DNA from: Gemmatimonadota bacterium
Lineage (GTDB): Bacteria; Latescibacterota; UBA2968; UBA8231
Length of the DNA stretch: 64,000 nt
Assembly: GCA_009840005.1 (NCBI GenBank)
Contig: VXOR01000092.1
Location: 47,726 to 111,725 of the forward strand
Reading direction: 5' to 3'
The first letter of the stretch is position 1, and every line of letters starts with the position of its first letter. Below the pieces are notes generated by a model. It was given only the letters and a program-made list of their open reading frames with translations. It made no database searches and was not told the origin of the DNA. This document shows, one piece after another, positions 50,489-58,822 of the stretch. The translations under genes and the position numbers were made by a program.

Positions 50489-52564
50489 CTAACGGTCTTG
50501 GGGCTGCGTATCGGTATCGTCCATCAGTTCGTGCAGGACGGCGTCGACGACTTCGGTCTCTACCTCCTTGCCGAGCTGGGCAGCCGATTCAACGGCTGCC
50601 TGTGCTGCTGCTTTTCCCGCCTGCTGCTCTGAAACGCCGAGATCAGCGGCCGCTTGGCGCGCTGCCTTCACCGCGTGCCTGACGGCGTTGCCCACGTGCA
50701 GCCCGGCCTCACTCGCCCCTTGGATGACGCCGTGCGTTGCGCCGCGCAGCGCGTCGAGCGGATCAGTCGCGGTTTGGGCGAGCGCCTGCATGGTGCCCTG
50801 CATCGCTTCCTCGGCGACGCGCCCCACTTCCATTGCGACGTCCGCCGCTGCCCACATGGCCCCTTCGGTCGCGCCCGTCGCCACCTCGGCACCCTGTTTG
50901 CCGATCTGCTCTACCGCGTCAGTTGCTTTTTCGACCGACTGTCTGACGTGCGCAGTCAATTGGCCAGCCCGCAACTGCCCGTAGTTGAGTCCTTCGACAG
51001 TGGTTTTGATCGTGGAGGATAGCTGGTGGGCGGTGACGCCGACGGCCACATCGAGCCCGGGTATGGGGGGCAGCCGGCGCAGCGACTCCACTGGAAAGTT
51101 TGCTGCGAAGCTCAAGCCCGGGACAGAGGTCAGCACCCGCAGGTTTTGGCGCGTCTGCGACACGAGTTCGTCCATCACGACTTTACTTTCCGCTTCTCCC
51201 TCCTCCCGGATGCCCGCCAGGACGCCGAGGGTGAAGAGACCGAGGACGAAGGCGATAGCGAACAGGAAATCGAAGCCGGTGAGGAAGACTGCGGGAAAAC
51301 CGATGGTGCGCACTGGATCGACCCACTGCACGGCGATTTCGAGGTGACGCACACTGAAAAAGTCGGCGAAAGCGCCGCCGAGCAGCGGGCTGACGCCTGC
51401 GCCGAGGCTGGCTGCTAGGGATGCAGCCGTCAGGTAGGTCATGGCTTGGGCCTGCGGTGCCATCTTCATGCGGATGGTCGTCGTCGAGATGTTGATGCCG
51501 GCGCTCGCGATCCCTATCAGCATGTGCAGGGCCACGAGTAGAGGCACGGTGAAGGCGTGTTTTTCGGGCAGCGTGGTGAAGGTCCAGCCGAGGATGACGA
51601 GGAAGTAGAGAGACGAGGAGAGCGACAGCACCACCTTGCTGCCGAACTGATCGACGAACGGCCCCCACACCCGCAGGAAGAGGACGTTGGCGAGCTGGCT
51701 CAACACGCCTAGCCCCACGACCCACGTCAGGTTCATGCCGAGCTTGGTCAGCATGTAAACGGTGAAGAAGGGGACCGCCAGATGGGCGACGAAGTTCCAC
51801 AGGAACAGGAATTTGATTAGCTGCCGGAAGTTCCGGTCGCGGAATGGTGCCCCTAGGCTGCTGAACACCGAGGGACGTTCGCCTGTGGGGACGATCATCT
51901 GTGGCTCCGGCATGCGCGCCATGAACCCGACGGCCCCGAATCCCAGTATGACGCTGCCGAACAGCATCGCGTATGAATAGGCGAAAATCTCATCGCTCGG
52001 GCCGAATGTCTTCCACCAGTCGATGTAGAGGGCCGCAATGAGTCCCGCCGCCGCCGCGGAAATCGTCGCCACCCGCAGACGCTGGGCAAAGAACTTGCCC
52101 ATCAGGTCCTGCGGCACGAGGTCGCGCAACCACCCATTCCAACTCGCGTTCACGAAGGCGTTGCTTATGCCTCGCAGGGCGATGAACACGAGCATGAGGG
52201 TCACGGCGCTCGGGTTGGGTACATCGATCAGAAAGGGGAGCAGGGCGATCGGGATCCAGGTCGCGTACGCGAGGAAGTAGGCGGTGACGGCGACGGCTTT
52301 CCGCAGACGCAGTCGCTCAATGGCGAGCACCGCGATTAGCTGTAAGGGCTGCATGATGAACGGGATGGCCGTCATGATGCCGATGTGGAAATTGGATGCT
52401 CCGAGAATCAGGGCGAACGAAGCGAGAAACCCGCCAGATGCCAGTCCGTCGGCACCCGCTGCCGAGATTGCCTGCCGGGTCATGTTGCCCAACCCGCGCT
52501 GGCGCTCTTCGTCGTTGAGTTCGGGAACGGGGCGGAAGAACTTGGGGATAGCCATGTGCTTCAT
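50489..52564 (-). CDS. MFS transporter with long amphipathic helical tail
   Basis: The product is 691 residues. The first ~440 are a major-facilitator protein with about twelve membrane helices (GFLASFALILGASNFHIGIM, NAFVNASWNGWLRDLVPQDL, FVAHLAVPFFTVYMLTKLG, LHMLIGIASAGINISTTTI). The remaining ~230 form an Ala-rich, 11-residue-periodic, amphipathic tail (VRQSVEKATDAVEQIGKQGA, GVIQGASEAGLHVGNAVRHA, QAAADLGVSEQQAGKAAAQA), similar to LEA or apolipoprotein-like helices. This kind of tail is unusual for MFS proteins. The ATG overlaps the nhaA stop, so the two are translationally coupled. Confidence 0.82.
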   Translation of the reverse strand: MKHMAIPKFFRPVPELNDEERQRGLGNMTRQAISAAGADGLASGGFLASFALILGASNFHIGIMTAIPFIMQPLQLIAVLAIERLRLRKAVAVTAYFLAYATWIPIALLPFLIDVPNPSAVTLMLVFIALRGISNAFVNASWNGWLRDLVPQDLMGKFFAQRLRVATISAAAAGLIAALYIDWWKTFGPSDEIFAYSYAMLFGSVILGFGAVGFMARMPEPQMIVPTGERPSVFSSLGAPFRDRNFRQLIKFLFLWNFVAHLAVPFFTVYMLTKLGMNLTWVVGLGVLSQLANVLFLRVWGPFVDQFGSKVVLSLSSSLYFLVILGWTFTTLPEKHAFTVPLLVALHMLIGIASAGINISTTTIRMKMAPQAQAMTYLTAASLAASLGAGVSPLLGGAFADFFSVRHLEIAVQWVDPVRTIGFPAVFLTGFDFLFAIAFVLGLFTLGVLAGIREEGEAESKVVMDELVSQTRQNLRVLTSVPGLSFAANFPVESLRRLPPIPGLDVAVGVTAHQLSSTIKTTVEGLNYGQLRAGQLTAHVRQSVEKATDAVEQIGKQGAEVATGATEGAMWAAADVAMEVGRVAEEAMQGTMQALAQTATDPLDALRGATHGVIQGASEAGLHVGNAVRHAVKAARQAAADLGVSEQQAGKAAAQAAVESAAQLGKEVETEVVDAVLHELMDDTDTQPQDR

Positions 52565-53769
52565 TGGCTCGCCGCGGCGAGGGGCGGACCTGAGCGCGAT
52601 GCACCGAAGCGGACGAGTAAGTAGCCGAGTAGGCCGGATAAGAGCGATCCCGAAAGCACGCCGAGCCGTATCGGGGCGGCGAAGCTCTGGTCGTCGGCGG
52701 GATTCTCAAAGGCGAGGCTACCGATGAACAGACTCATCGTGAAACCGACCCCGCAAAGGGCCGCGACTCCATAGATCTGTAGCCAAGTTGCTCCCTCCGG
52801 CTTCTCGGCAATGCCCAGACGAATGGCTACTAGAATTGGCAGGAAGACCCCCAGTTGCTTGCCTAGAAACAGACCGGCCGCTATTCCCAGTGGTACTGGT
52901 TCAAAGAGAGAAGAAGGCGTCACGCCAGCGAACGAGACGCCAGCATTGGCAAAAGCGAACAGCGGGAGGATGCCGTAGGCAACCCAGGGGTGGAGGGCGT
53001 GCTCTAACTCCTTCAGCGGTGACCGTTCCCGGTCAGCCCGACTCCGCATGGGGACCGCGAGGGCAACCAGAACACCCGCCAAGGTCGCGTGTACACCGAT
53101 TTTCAACACAAACACCCAGAGCGCAACGCCGAACAGAACATAGGCCGCAATTCGCTCGACACCGAGCCGACTCAGGATGATCAACCCCACCATGCAAAGG
53201 ATGGCACCTTCAACCGCCTCTAACGAAAGCTGGTCGGTGTAGAAGACTGCAATGATGATGATGGCAGCGAGATCGTCGAGGATGGCGATGGCTGTGAGGA
53301 GAACCTTGAGGGCGAGCGGTGCCCGACTGCCGACCAAAGCTAAGATGCCAAGGGCAAAGGCGATGTCCGTAGCCGCCGGAATAGCCCAGCCGTTTAGGGC
53401 CAATGGGTCGTGGCCAAAATTGAGATAGATGTAGATCCCCGCTGGCAAGACCATGCCGCCGACCGCGCCGACGAACGGCAATAGGGCCTGCCGCGTCGTG
53501 GAGAGCTGTCCTTCGATGAATTCGCGTTTGATCTCAAGGCCGACCAGCAAGAAGAACACCGCCATCAAGCCGTCATTGATCCACAATAGCAGGGGCTTGG
53601 CGAGACCACTGGCACCAACGCTGATGGCAAGCGGGACATCCAACAGATGTCCGTAGATGGGCGCAAGAGCAGTGTTGGCCAGTATGATTGCGACGGTTGC
53701 GGCAGCGAACAGCAAGAACCCTGCAGTCGCCTCATAACGCATAAATTCTCGGATGGCACGGATGGGCAT
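52561..53769 (-). CDS. nhaA: Na+/H+ antiporter NhaA
   Basis: This 402-residue inner-membrane antiporter exchanges Na+ or Li+ for protons. It is recognised by FMRYEATAGFLLFAAATVAI, AVFFLLVGLEIKREFIEGQL, AIPAATDIAFALGIL, the ion-binding Asp pair in LLTAIAILDDLAAIIIIAVF, and the pH-sensor-like C-terminal helices (GVGFTMSLFIGSLAF). Its stop overlaps the MFS start (ATGA). It faces the ion-channel operon convergently and belongs to the same ion-homeostasis theme. Confidence 0.95.
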   Translation of the reverse strand: MPIRAIREFMRYEATAGFLLFAAATVAIILANTALAPIYGHLLDVPLAISVGASGLAKPLLLWINDGLMAVFFLLVGLEIKREFIEGQLSTTRQALLPFVGAVGGMVLPAGIYIYLNFGHDPLALNGWAIPAATDIAFALGILALVGSRAPLALKVLLTAIAILDDLAAIIIIAVFYTDQLSLEAVEGAILCMVGLIILSRLGVERIAAYVLFGVALWVFVLKIGVHATLAGVLVALAVPMRSRADRERSPLKELEHALHPWVAYGILPLFAFANAGVSFAGVTPSSLFEPVPLGIAAGLFLGKQLGVFLPILVAIRLGIAEKPEGATWLQIYGVAALCGVGFTMSLFIGSLAFENPADDQSFAAPIRLGVLSGSLLSGLLGYLLVRFGASRSGPPLAAASQ

Positions 53770-53821
53770 GTCGGCTTCCTAGTGTTGTAGTTGCACAAAA
53801 ATTATACATACTCTAAAGTAA

Positions 53822-53837
53822 GCCCTTATGCAAGGGC
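53822..53837. other. GCCCTT-ATGC-AAGGGC hairpin
   Basis: A perfect 6-base stem with a 4-base loop lies in the gap between the divergent nhaA and glutamate dehydrogenase genes. A TATAAT on the minus strand (53803-53808 region) is a possible -10 for nhaA, but no convincing -35 was found. Confidence 0.35.
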
Positions 53838-53905
53838 CAGTCGGCCGTCAGCGAAGAACAGGGGTTGGCGAACATGCTTAAAAAAGAAGTGTTGCGGGGT
53901 CCGGT

Positions 53906-55318
53906 TTGAAAGAGCAGAGCAAGTCGTTCAAGGACAGCGTCGACCGGATGTTCGAGGCGGCCGCCGCCACGATAGAACTCGAGCCGGGCCTCGCCGATCA
54001 GATCAGGACATGCAACTCTGTGTTCCAGGTCAGCTTTCCCGTTTACATACGGGGCGAGTTTCGGGTATTCACCGGCTGGCGCGCCGTCCACAGCGAGCAC
54101 TTTCTGCCGGTAAAAGGCGGCATCCGCTATGCGCCGATCGCCGACCAGGACGAGGTCGAGGCCCTAGCCGCTCTGATGACCTATAAGTGCGCCATCGTCG
54201 ATGTCCCGTACGGGGGATCTAAGGGTGCCTTGCAGATCGATCCGCGCGATTACGACGTGGCTGAGCTCGAGTTGATCACTCGCAATTTCACGATGGAGCT
54301 GGCGAAGAAAGGCTACATCAGCCCCAGCCTCAATGTGCCGGCTCCCGACATGGGTACGGGCGCGCGCGAGATGGGGTGGATTGCAGATGCTTACCGCGCC
54401 CTGTATCCCAACGACATCAACGCCGTCGCCTGTGTCACCGGCAAACCCGTGCACATGAGCGGAATCCGCGGTCGCAACGAGGCGACGGGGCGCGGGGTGC
54501 AGTACGCCCTCAGGGAATTCTTCCGCCATTCTGAAGATGTGCAGAGGGCCGGGATGGATGGAAACCTGGAGGGCAAGCGCGTAATCATCCAGGGCTTGGG
54601 CAACGTAGGGTACCACGCCGCGAAGTTCCTGTCCGAAGAGGATGGCATCAGGGTGGTCGCTGTTATTGAGCGCGAGGGGGCCGTGGTGTATGAGGACGGG
54701 CTAAACATCGAGGAGCTCGCCGCCTATCGCCGCGAAAAAGGCGGCAGCCAAGGCTTTGGGGACTCCGAATTTGTGGAGGACGGCAGCCTTTTGCTGGAAG
54801 CAGACTGCGACATCCTGATTCCCGCGGCCATCGAATCGGTGATCACCACCGAAAACGCCGAGCGCATCCAAGCGCGGCTGATCGCCGAGGCCGCCAACGG
54901 TCCGACTACTTTCGAGGCGGACGAAATCCTGCGCGATCGCGGCAAGGTGGTGATTCCGGACGCTTATCTGAATGCAGGGGGTGTGATAGTCTCCTATTTT
55001 GAATGGATCAAAAATCTGTCCCACATCCGCTTCGGCCGCATGGACCGGCGCATCGACGAGTTGCGCGGGCAGCGCATCGTCGAGGCCATCGAGACGGCGG
55101 TCGGCAAACCCCTTCCCGAAACCCAGCGGCACGATCTGGTGCGCGGAGCCGACGAACTGGACTTGGTACGATCTGGCCTAGACGACACCATGCGGCAGGC
55201 GTACAACGAAATGCGCGAGGTGTTTTTGCGTCATGACAAGGTGCACGATCTGCGGACTGCGGCGTACGTCGTGGCGATTGAGAAGATCGCGCAGAGCTAC
55301 CGGGAAATGGTGTACTGA
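53906..55318 (+). CDS. Glutamate dehydrogenase (Glu/Leu/Phe/Val family)
   Basis: This 470-residue enzyme of oxidative deamination or glutamate synthesis uses NAD(P). The catalytic region has LPVKGGIRYAPI (substrate Lys) and MTYKCAIVDVPYGGSKGA (catalytic Lys). The Rossmann part has VIIQGLGNVGYHAAKFLSEE, IPAAIESVI, IAEAANGPTT and VIPDAYLNAGGVIVSYFEW. No ATG or GTG fits upstream; the frame is closed at 53879-53881. TTG 53906 is therefore the best start, just before FKDSVDRMFE. The longer-than-usual C terminus is helical. Confidence 0.93.
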   Translation: MKEQSKSFKDSVDRMFEAAAATIELEPGLADQIRTCNSVFQVSFPVYIRGEFRVFTGWRAVHSEHFLPVKGGIRYAPIADQDEVEALAALMTYKCAIVDVPYGGSKGALQIDPRDYDVAELELITRNFTMELAKKGYISPSLNVPAPDMGTGAREMGWIADAYRALYPNDINAVACVTGKPVHMSGIRGRNEATGRGVQYALREFFRHSEDVQRAGMDGNLEGKRVIIQGLGNVGYHAAKFLSEEDGIRVVAVIEREGAVVYEDGLNIEELAAYRREKGGSQGFGDSEFVEDGSLLLEADCDILIPAAIESVITTENAERIQARLIAEAANGPTTFEADEILRDRGKVVIPDAYLNAGGVIVSYFEWIKNLSHIRFGRMDRRIDELRGQRIVEAIETAVGKPLPETQRHDLVRGADELDLVRSGLDDTMRQAYNEMREVFLRHDKVHDLRTAAYVVAIEKIAQSYREMVY

Positions 55319-55408
55319 TGGTGTCTTTGCTCACACGTACTCCTGCCTAAATCACCGCCTGCCGATAACGCCACCGCTATCGATACAGCGTTCCTGCTCG
55401 CTCGTACA

Positions 55409-55501
55409 GGCTTGCGCGTCAGCTTCGCCTTTTTCTTACTTGAGGCCGCAATTGATCAACTACTCGCGGCGTTGAGCCGCTTGCAAAGGAGCAAAGCGTG
55501 A
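55409..55501 (+). pseudogene. Remnant: 3' end of a class V aminotransferase gene (copy 2)
   Basis: In frame the bases read GLRVSFAFFLLEAAIDQLLA, then ALSRLQRSKA and TGA. This matches the C terminus of the aminotransferase at 34009-34060 and, more closely, the remnant at 40231. The TGA at 55499-55501 overlaps the GTG start of the next gene, as if the lost gene had been translationally coupled to it. The bases before 55409 do not continue the frame. Confidence 0.75.
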
Positions 55502-56574
55502 AAATCACCAAAGTAGAAACCATTCAGATAGAGACCCCGCGCTACTACGGCCACATCTCCGGCCATGTGCTGGTCAAGGTCTTTGTCGATGACGGCCCGG
55601 TCGGCTGGGGCGAGGCGTCCGACAGTCGCGCCGAGGATTTGGCGGCCATTGCCCGGCAGTACAACGACTTGCTGGTAGGGAGAGACGCCGGGGCCATTAC
55701 CGAGATCAACGAGCTGTTGCGCGGCCACGCCTTTCACAGTTCGGTAACCAACCTCCACCTCGCCTCGGCGATTGATTTGGCGCTCTACGATCTCCACGGC
55801 AAGGCGCAAGGAGTCCCGGCGTACAGGCTTTTGGGCGGCAAGATGCGGGAAAAGCTCTATTGCTGCTATCCGATCTTTGGCTGGCAGGTAAAAGAGGACT
55901 TTGAGCGCACACTAAGCTATCTCCAGCGGCTGCTCGACTTGGGCCACCACCTGTTCCGCTACTACGTGTCGGGCGATAGTGCGCTCGACGACCGCTTCTT
56001 AGACGAGGCCAAACGCCGCTTCGACGACCAGCTCAAGCTCAAGTCCATCGATTTTTCTGGCCGCTTCACCGATTGGGAGACGGCCGTCCGCTACGCCGAT
56101 GTCCTCCGCCATCACGCGCCCTATCACTTTGAGCAGCCCTCGCGCAGTCTGCGGGCCTCGGCCGAATTTGTGCGGCGCGTTGACCTGCCGGTGAGTTGGC
56201 ATATCAACAGCCTAGAGCTGGGCATGGAAGCCATTGAAAAAAGGGCCTGCACAGCCTTTAACGTCGCCTGCGTCTGCGGCGGCCCGACTCATATTCGCCG
56301 GCTTTTCGCTTTGGCGGAGGCGGCTGGGTTCCGCTGCTTGATCGGCACCGACCAAGAATCGACGCTGGGGGTTTCGGCGCAGGTCAGCGTTGGCATCGCC
56401 ATGCCCAACACCAACTTGCCCTGCGACCCAATGGGGCCAGTGCTGTACACGGCGTCGCCGGCCGTGGAAAGGGTGCGGGCCGAGGGCAGCTACTTGTATC
56501 CGTTTGAAGGGCCGGGCCTAGGAGTGGAGATCGACGCGGACAAGTTGTGCACCCTGACGGTGGCGACGGCCTAA
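55498..56574 (+). CDS. Divergent enolase-superfamily protein (mandelate racemase/muconate lactonizing-like)
   Basis: This 358-residue protein starts at GTG 55498. The N-terminal capping domain (KITKVETIQIETP, VKVFVDDGPVGWGEASDS) and the barrel (SAIDLALYDLHGKAQGVPAY, HFEQPSRSLRASAEF, GPTHIRRLFALAEAAGFRC) identify the superfamily. The metal Asp (SIDFSGRF) and Glu (HFEQP) are recognisable. The K-x-K base motif is replaced by RYYVSG, and the third acidic ligand region reads SWHINSLE. Chemistry therefore differs from classical members, or activity is lost. It follows the aminotransferase remnant and precedes an aldolase. Confidence 0.85.
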   Translation: MKITKVETIQIETPRYYGHISGHVLVKVFVDDGPVGWGEASDSRAEDLAAIARQYNDLLVGRDAGAITEINELLRGHAFHSSVTNLHLASAIDLALYDLHGKAQGVPAYRLLGGKMREKLYCCYPIFGWQVKEDFERTLSYLQRLLDLGHHLFRYYVSGDSALDDRFLDEAKRRFDDQLKLKSIDFSGRFTDWETAVRYADVLRHHAPYHFEQPSRSLRASAEFVRRVDLPVSWHINSLELGMEAIEKRACTAFNVACVCGGPTHIRRLFALAEAAGFRCLIGTDQESTLGVSAQVSVGIAMPNTNLPCDPMGPVLYTASPAVERVRAEGSYLYPFEGPGLGVEIDADKLCTLTVATA

Positions 56575-56593
56575 GTGCCTGTCGCATCCCACC

Positions 56594-56620
56594 TCTGCGC
56601 TCATCTGCGTTCATCTGCGG
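56594..56620 (-). repeat. TCTGCG(C/T)TCA decamer repeat
   Basis: Three decamer-like units, TCTGCGCTCA, TCTGCGTTCA and TCTGCGG, lie in the 154-base gap after the enolase-superfamily gene. Read on the minus strand they are GCAGATGAAC-type units related to those at 16121-16145. Confidence 0.6.
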
Positions 56621-56728
56621 ATACGTTGCCGCCGCACGTCAACCGCTGGGGGTTTGACCTTTTGCCAGTTGTGCCGCAGTATATATCCTTTCGCCAATAC
56701 TTGAGTTACACATAAACAGGAGTGAAAA

Positions 56729-57721
56729 ATGAGCGAGGAAAACCGCGCGACTTGGGCCGACAATTGGCTCGGGTACCGGGAGGAAATCAAGGTCGTTGAT
56801 GTCACAATCCGCGATGGCGGCCTGATGAACGACCACCAGTTCACTGACGAGGTAGTAAGAGGCGTGTACGAGGCCTGCGTCGAGGCCGGGATCGACTACA
56901 TGGAAATCGGCTATATCAACTCGCGGGAGCAGTTTCCGCCCAGCGAGTTTGGGCCGTGGAAGCACTGCCGCGAGGAGGACATCCGCCGCATCGTCGGCGA
57001 CAACAACACCTCGCTGAAGTTGGCGGCCATGGCCGACGCCGAAAAGAGCGATTACAAGACGGACATCCTGCCGGCGTCTGAAAGCGTGTTGGACATGATC
57101 CGCGTGGCCACCTATATCCACCAGATGCCGCTGGCGTTGGACATGGTCAAGGACGCCTCGGACAAGGGCTATGAGACGACCTTAAACCTAATGGCCGTTT
57201 CCACTGTGCCGGAGGCCGAGGTCAAGGGCGCGCTGGAGATGCTGGTGCGTTCAGACGTAGGGGCTGTGTACGTGGTCGATAGCTTTGGCTCGCTCTACAG
57301 CGAGCAGATTCACGCGCTGTGCAATATGTTTTTCAAATACTGCGAGGGCACCCAGATCGAAGTCGGAATCCACGCCCACAACAATCGGCAACTGGCCTTT
57401 GCCAATACCATTGAAGCCGTGGTCTTGGGGGCCAATTGCGCGGACGCGAGTTTCGCCGGCTTGGGCCGCGGCGCGGGCAATTGCCAGATGGAGCTTTTGT
57501 TGGGCTTTTTGCACAACCCGAAATTCCGCTTGCGCCCCGTGCTCAAGTGCATTGAGGAGCACGTTGAGCCGCTGCGCTCCAAGCTGCTGTGGGGCTACGA
57601 TTATCCCTACATGATCACCGGCTTGCTCAACGAGCATCCACGGGCCGGCATGGCTTTTAACGCCTCTGAGGACCGGGGCAAGATCGTCCAGTTCTACGAC
57701 CAGATGAAAGAGCAGGAGTGA
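56729..57721 (+). CDS. HMGL-like aldolase-family protein
   Basis: This 330-residue TIM-barrel protein resembles 4-hydroxy-2-oxovalerate aldolase and other DRE-TIM metallolyases. The motif IKVVDVTIRDGGLMND supplies the Arg-Asp pair and the first metal ligand. VYVVDSFGSLYSEQI and the metal-binding His pair of VGIHAHNNRQLAFANT follow, then the AGLGRGAGNCQMELLL loop. There is no regulatory or DmpF partner, so the substrate is unknown. Homologues of this type are often near nucleotide-sugar or carbohydrate genes. ATG 56729 follows CAGGAG. Confidence 0.88.
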   Translation: MSEENRATWADNWLGYREEIKVVDVTIRDGGLMNDHQFTDEVVRGVYEACVEAGIDYMEIGYINSREQFPPSEFGPWKHCREEDIRRIVGDNNTSLKLAAMADAEKSDYKTDILPASESVLDMIRVATYIHQMPLALDMVKDASDKGYETTLNLMAVSTVPEAEVKGALEMLVRSDVGAVYVVDSFGSLYSEQIHALCNMFFKYCEGTQIEVGIHAHNNRQLAFANTIEAVVLGANCADASFAGLGRGAGNCQMELLLGFLHNPKFRLRPVLKCIEEHVEPLRSKLLWGYDYPYMITGLLNEHPRAGMAFNASEDRGKIVQFYDQMKEQE

Positions 57722-57750
57722 GCCGGACGGCCCCGTGCTAAAGCAGCGAT

Positions 57751-57794
57751 AAGACGTCCCGGCGGAAGGAGTTCTGGCGGGATGTCTTGATTTT
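57751..57794 (+). terminator. Probable rho-independent terminator of the aldolase gene
   Basis: AAGACGTCCCG (57751-57761) pairs with CGGGATGTCTT (57778-57788) with one G-U pair and a 16-base loop. GATTTT follows. It is 30 bases after the aldolase stop. The U-run is short, so the call is moderate. The rest of the AT-rich gap to 57992 holds no supported gene. Confidence 0.5.
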
Positions 57795-57992
57795 AAGACA
57801 TTGCTCAGTACATGACAGTAAGAATGTCTAAGCGGGCCAGAGGCCTGCGCACCCAAGGAAACGCAGCAAGATACAAATACATAGAGTAGGTGTCGCGTAT
57901 TAAGAGGCATTGCAAAATTGCTATCGTTTTGAAAAATTAAATACAGACAAACTTGATCGGCTATAGAGCCGACGCGAAAGGAGGATTTACTT

Positions 57993-58014
57993 GTGACAGT
58001 AACAGTCAGTTAAT
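57993..58014 (+). other. Out-of-frame 5' end of the parA gene (frameshift at 58011)
   Basis: GTG 57993 has a strong AAAGGAGGA ribosome site and begins VTVTVS, the normal first strand of ParA proteins, but then meets TAA at 58011-58013. Skipping one T restores VTVTVSNMKGGVGKTT, the expected start. The coding frame from ATG 58015 lacks this strand. The extra T is either a real mutation, a recoding site, or a sequence error. Confidence 0.7.
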
Positions 58015-58818
58015 ATGAAAGGTGGTGTCGGTAAGACGACGGTCGCGTCACAGTTAGCACATGCTGCTAACCCGGGGCTGAAGGTTTTGGCTGTAGATTT
58101 AGATCCACAGGCGAATTTGAGTCAAGCCGTGATGGGAGTTCACAATTATGTAGAGCATTTACGAGCCAATCGTCCCACTGTCGTACAAATACTTGAAGAT
58201 TATATCCCCGCCGGAGGGGCTAGCGGGTCTCCCCGTCCTATTGATCCTGACGAGGTGATTATACGGAGACATGGGTTGGACCTTATCCCCTCTCGTCTTG
58301 AACTGAGCCGGACGCTCAAAAATCCGACAGGGAAAGAACGACGACTTGCAAAAGCTCTATCGCGGATTACTAAAAAATACGATCTCATACTCATTGACTG
58401 TGCTCCGACGGAGTCGATTCTGACGGATGTCGCCTATTTTGCAAGCCGATATGTAATCGTCCCAGTAAAGCCGGAGTTCATGGCTACGATTGGTCTGCCT
58501 TTGCTCGCACGATCCATCCAAGAATTCCAGCTTGAAAACGAGGATCATCAGCTTGAAATCGCTGGCCTCGTTTTTAATCACTCTTCTAGCTATTCAAAGG
58601 GACCTGAAGGGCGGCGGTCAATCGAAGAAGTCCGGGAACAGGCGAGGGAACACGGCTGGCACATTTTCGATACCCAAGTAAGGTATTCGGCATCCTACGC
58701 GAAGGCAGCGCGTGAAGGGAACCCTCTTCGCTGGACATCTCACGCCCGCTATGAGGTCATTAACGAATTCGATACATTCAAAGAAGAAGTCTTCCAGAGA
58801 CTGAATATCAGGGGGTAG
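58015..58818 (+). CDS. ParA/MinD-family ATPase, first beta strand out of frame
   Basis: This frame of 267 residues starts with MKGGVGKTTVASQLAHA, the deviant Walker A of ParA. It continues with LKVLAVDLDPQANLSQAVMG, YDLILIDCAPTESILTDVAY, VIVPVKPEFMATIGLPLLAR and GLVFNHSSSYSKG, all typical. ParA normally moves plasmids, chromosomes or protein complexes by ATP-driven dimer cycling. Here no parB is present; a 168-residue helical protein follows after four bases. The gene and its flanks are AT-rich compared with the window. The normal start would be GTG 57993, one base out of frame (see the preceding entry). Confidence 0.85.
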   Translation: MKGGVGKTTVASQLAHAANPGLKVLAVDLDPQANLSQAVMGVHNYVEHLRANRPTVVQILEDYIPAGGASGSPRPIDPDEVIIRRHGLDLIPSRLELSRTLKNPTGKERRLAKALSRITKKYDLILIDCAPTESILTDVAYFASRYVIVPVKPEFMATIGLPLLARSIQEFQLENEDHQLEIAGLVFNHSSSYSKGPEGRRSIEEVREQAREHGWHIFDTQVRYSASYAKAAREGNPLRWTSHARYEVINEFDTFKEEVFQRLNIRG

Positions 58819-58822
58819 TCCT

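Noticed and set aside
57993..58015. Programmed frameshift like that of prfB
   Set aside because: The stop is UAA, the slippery CUU is absent and the ribosome site is too far upstream, so recoding is possible but not supported; an indel is simpler.
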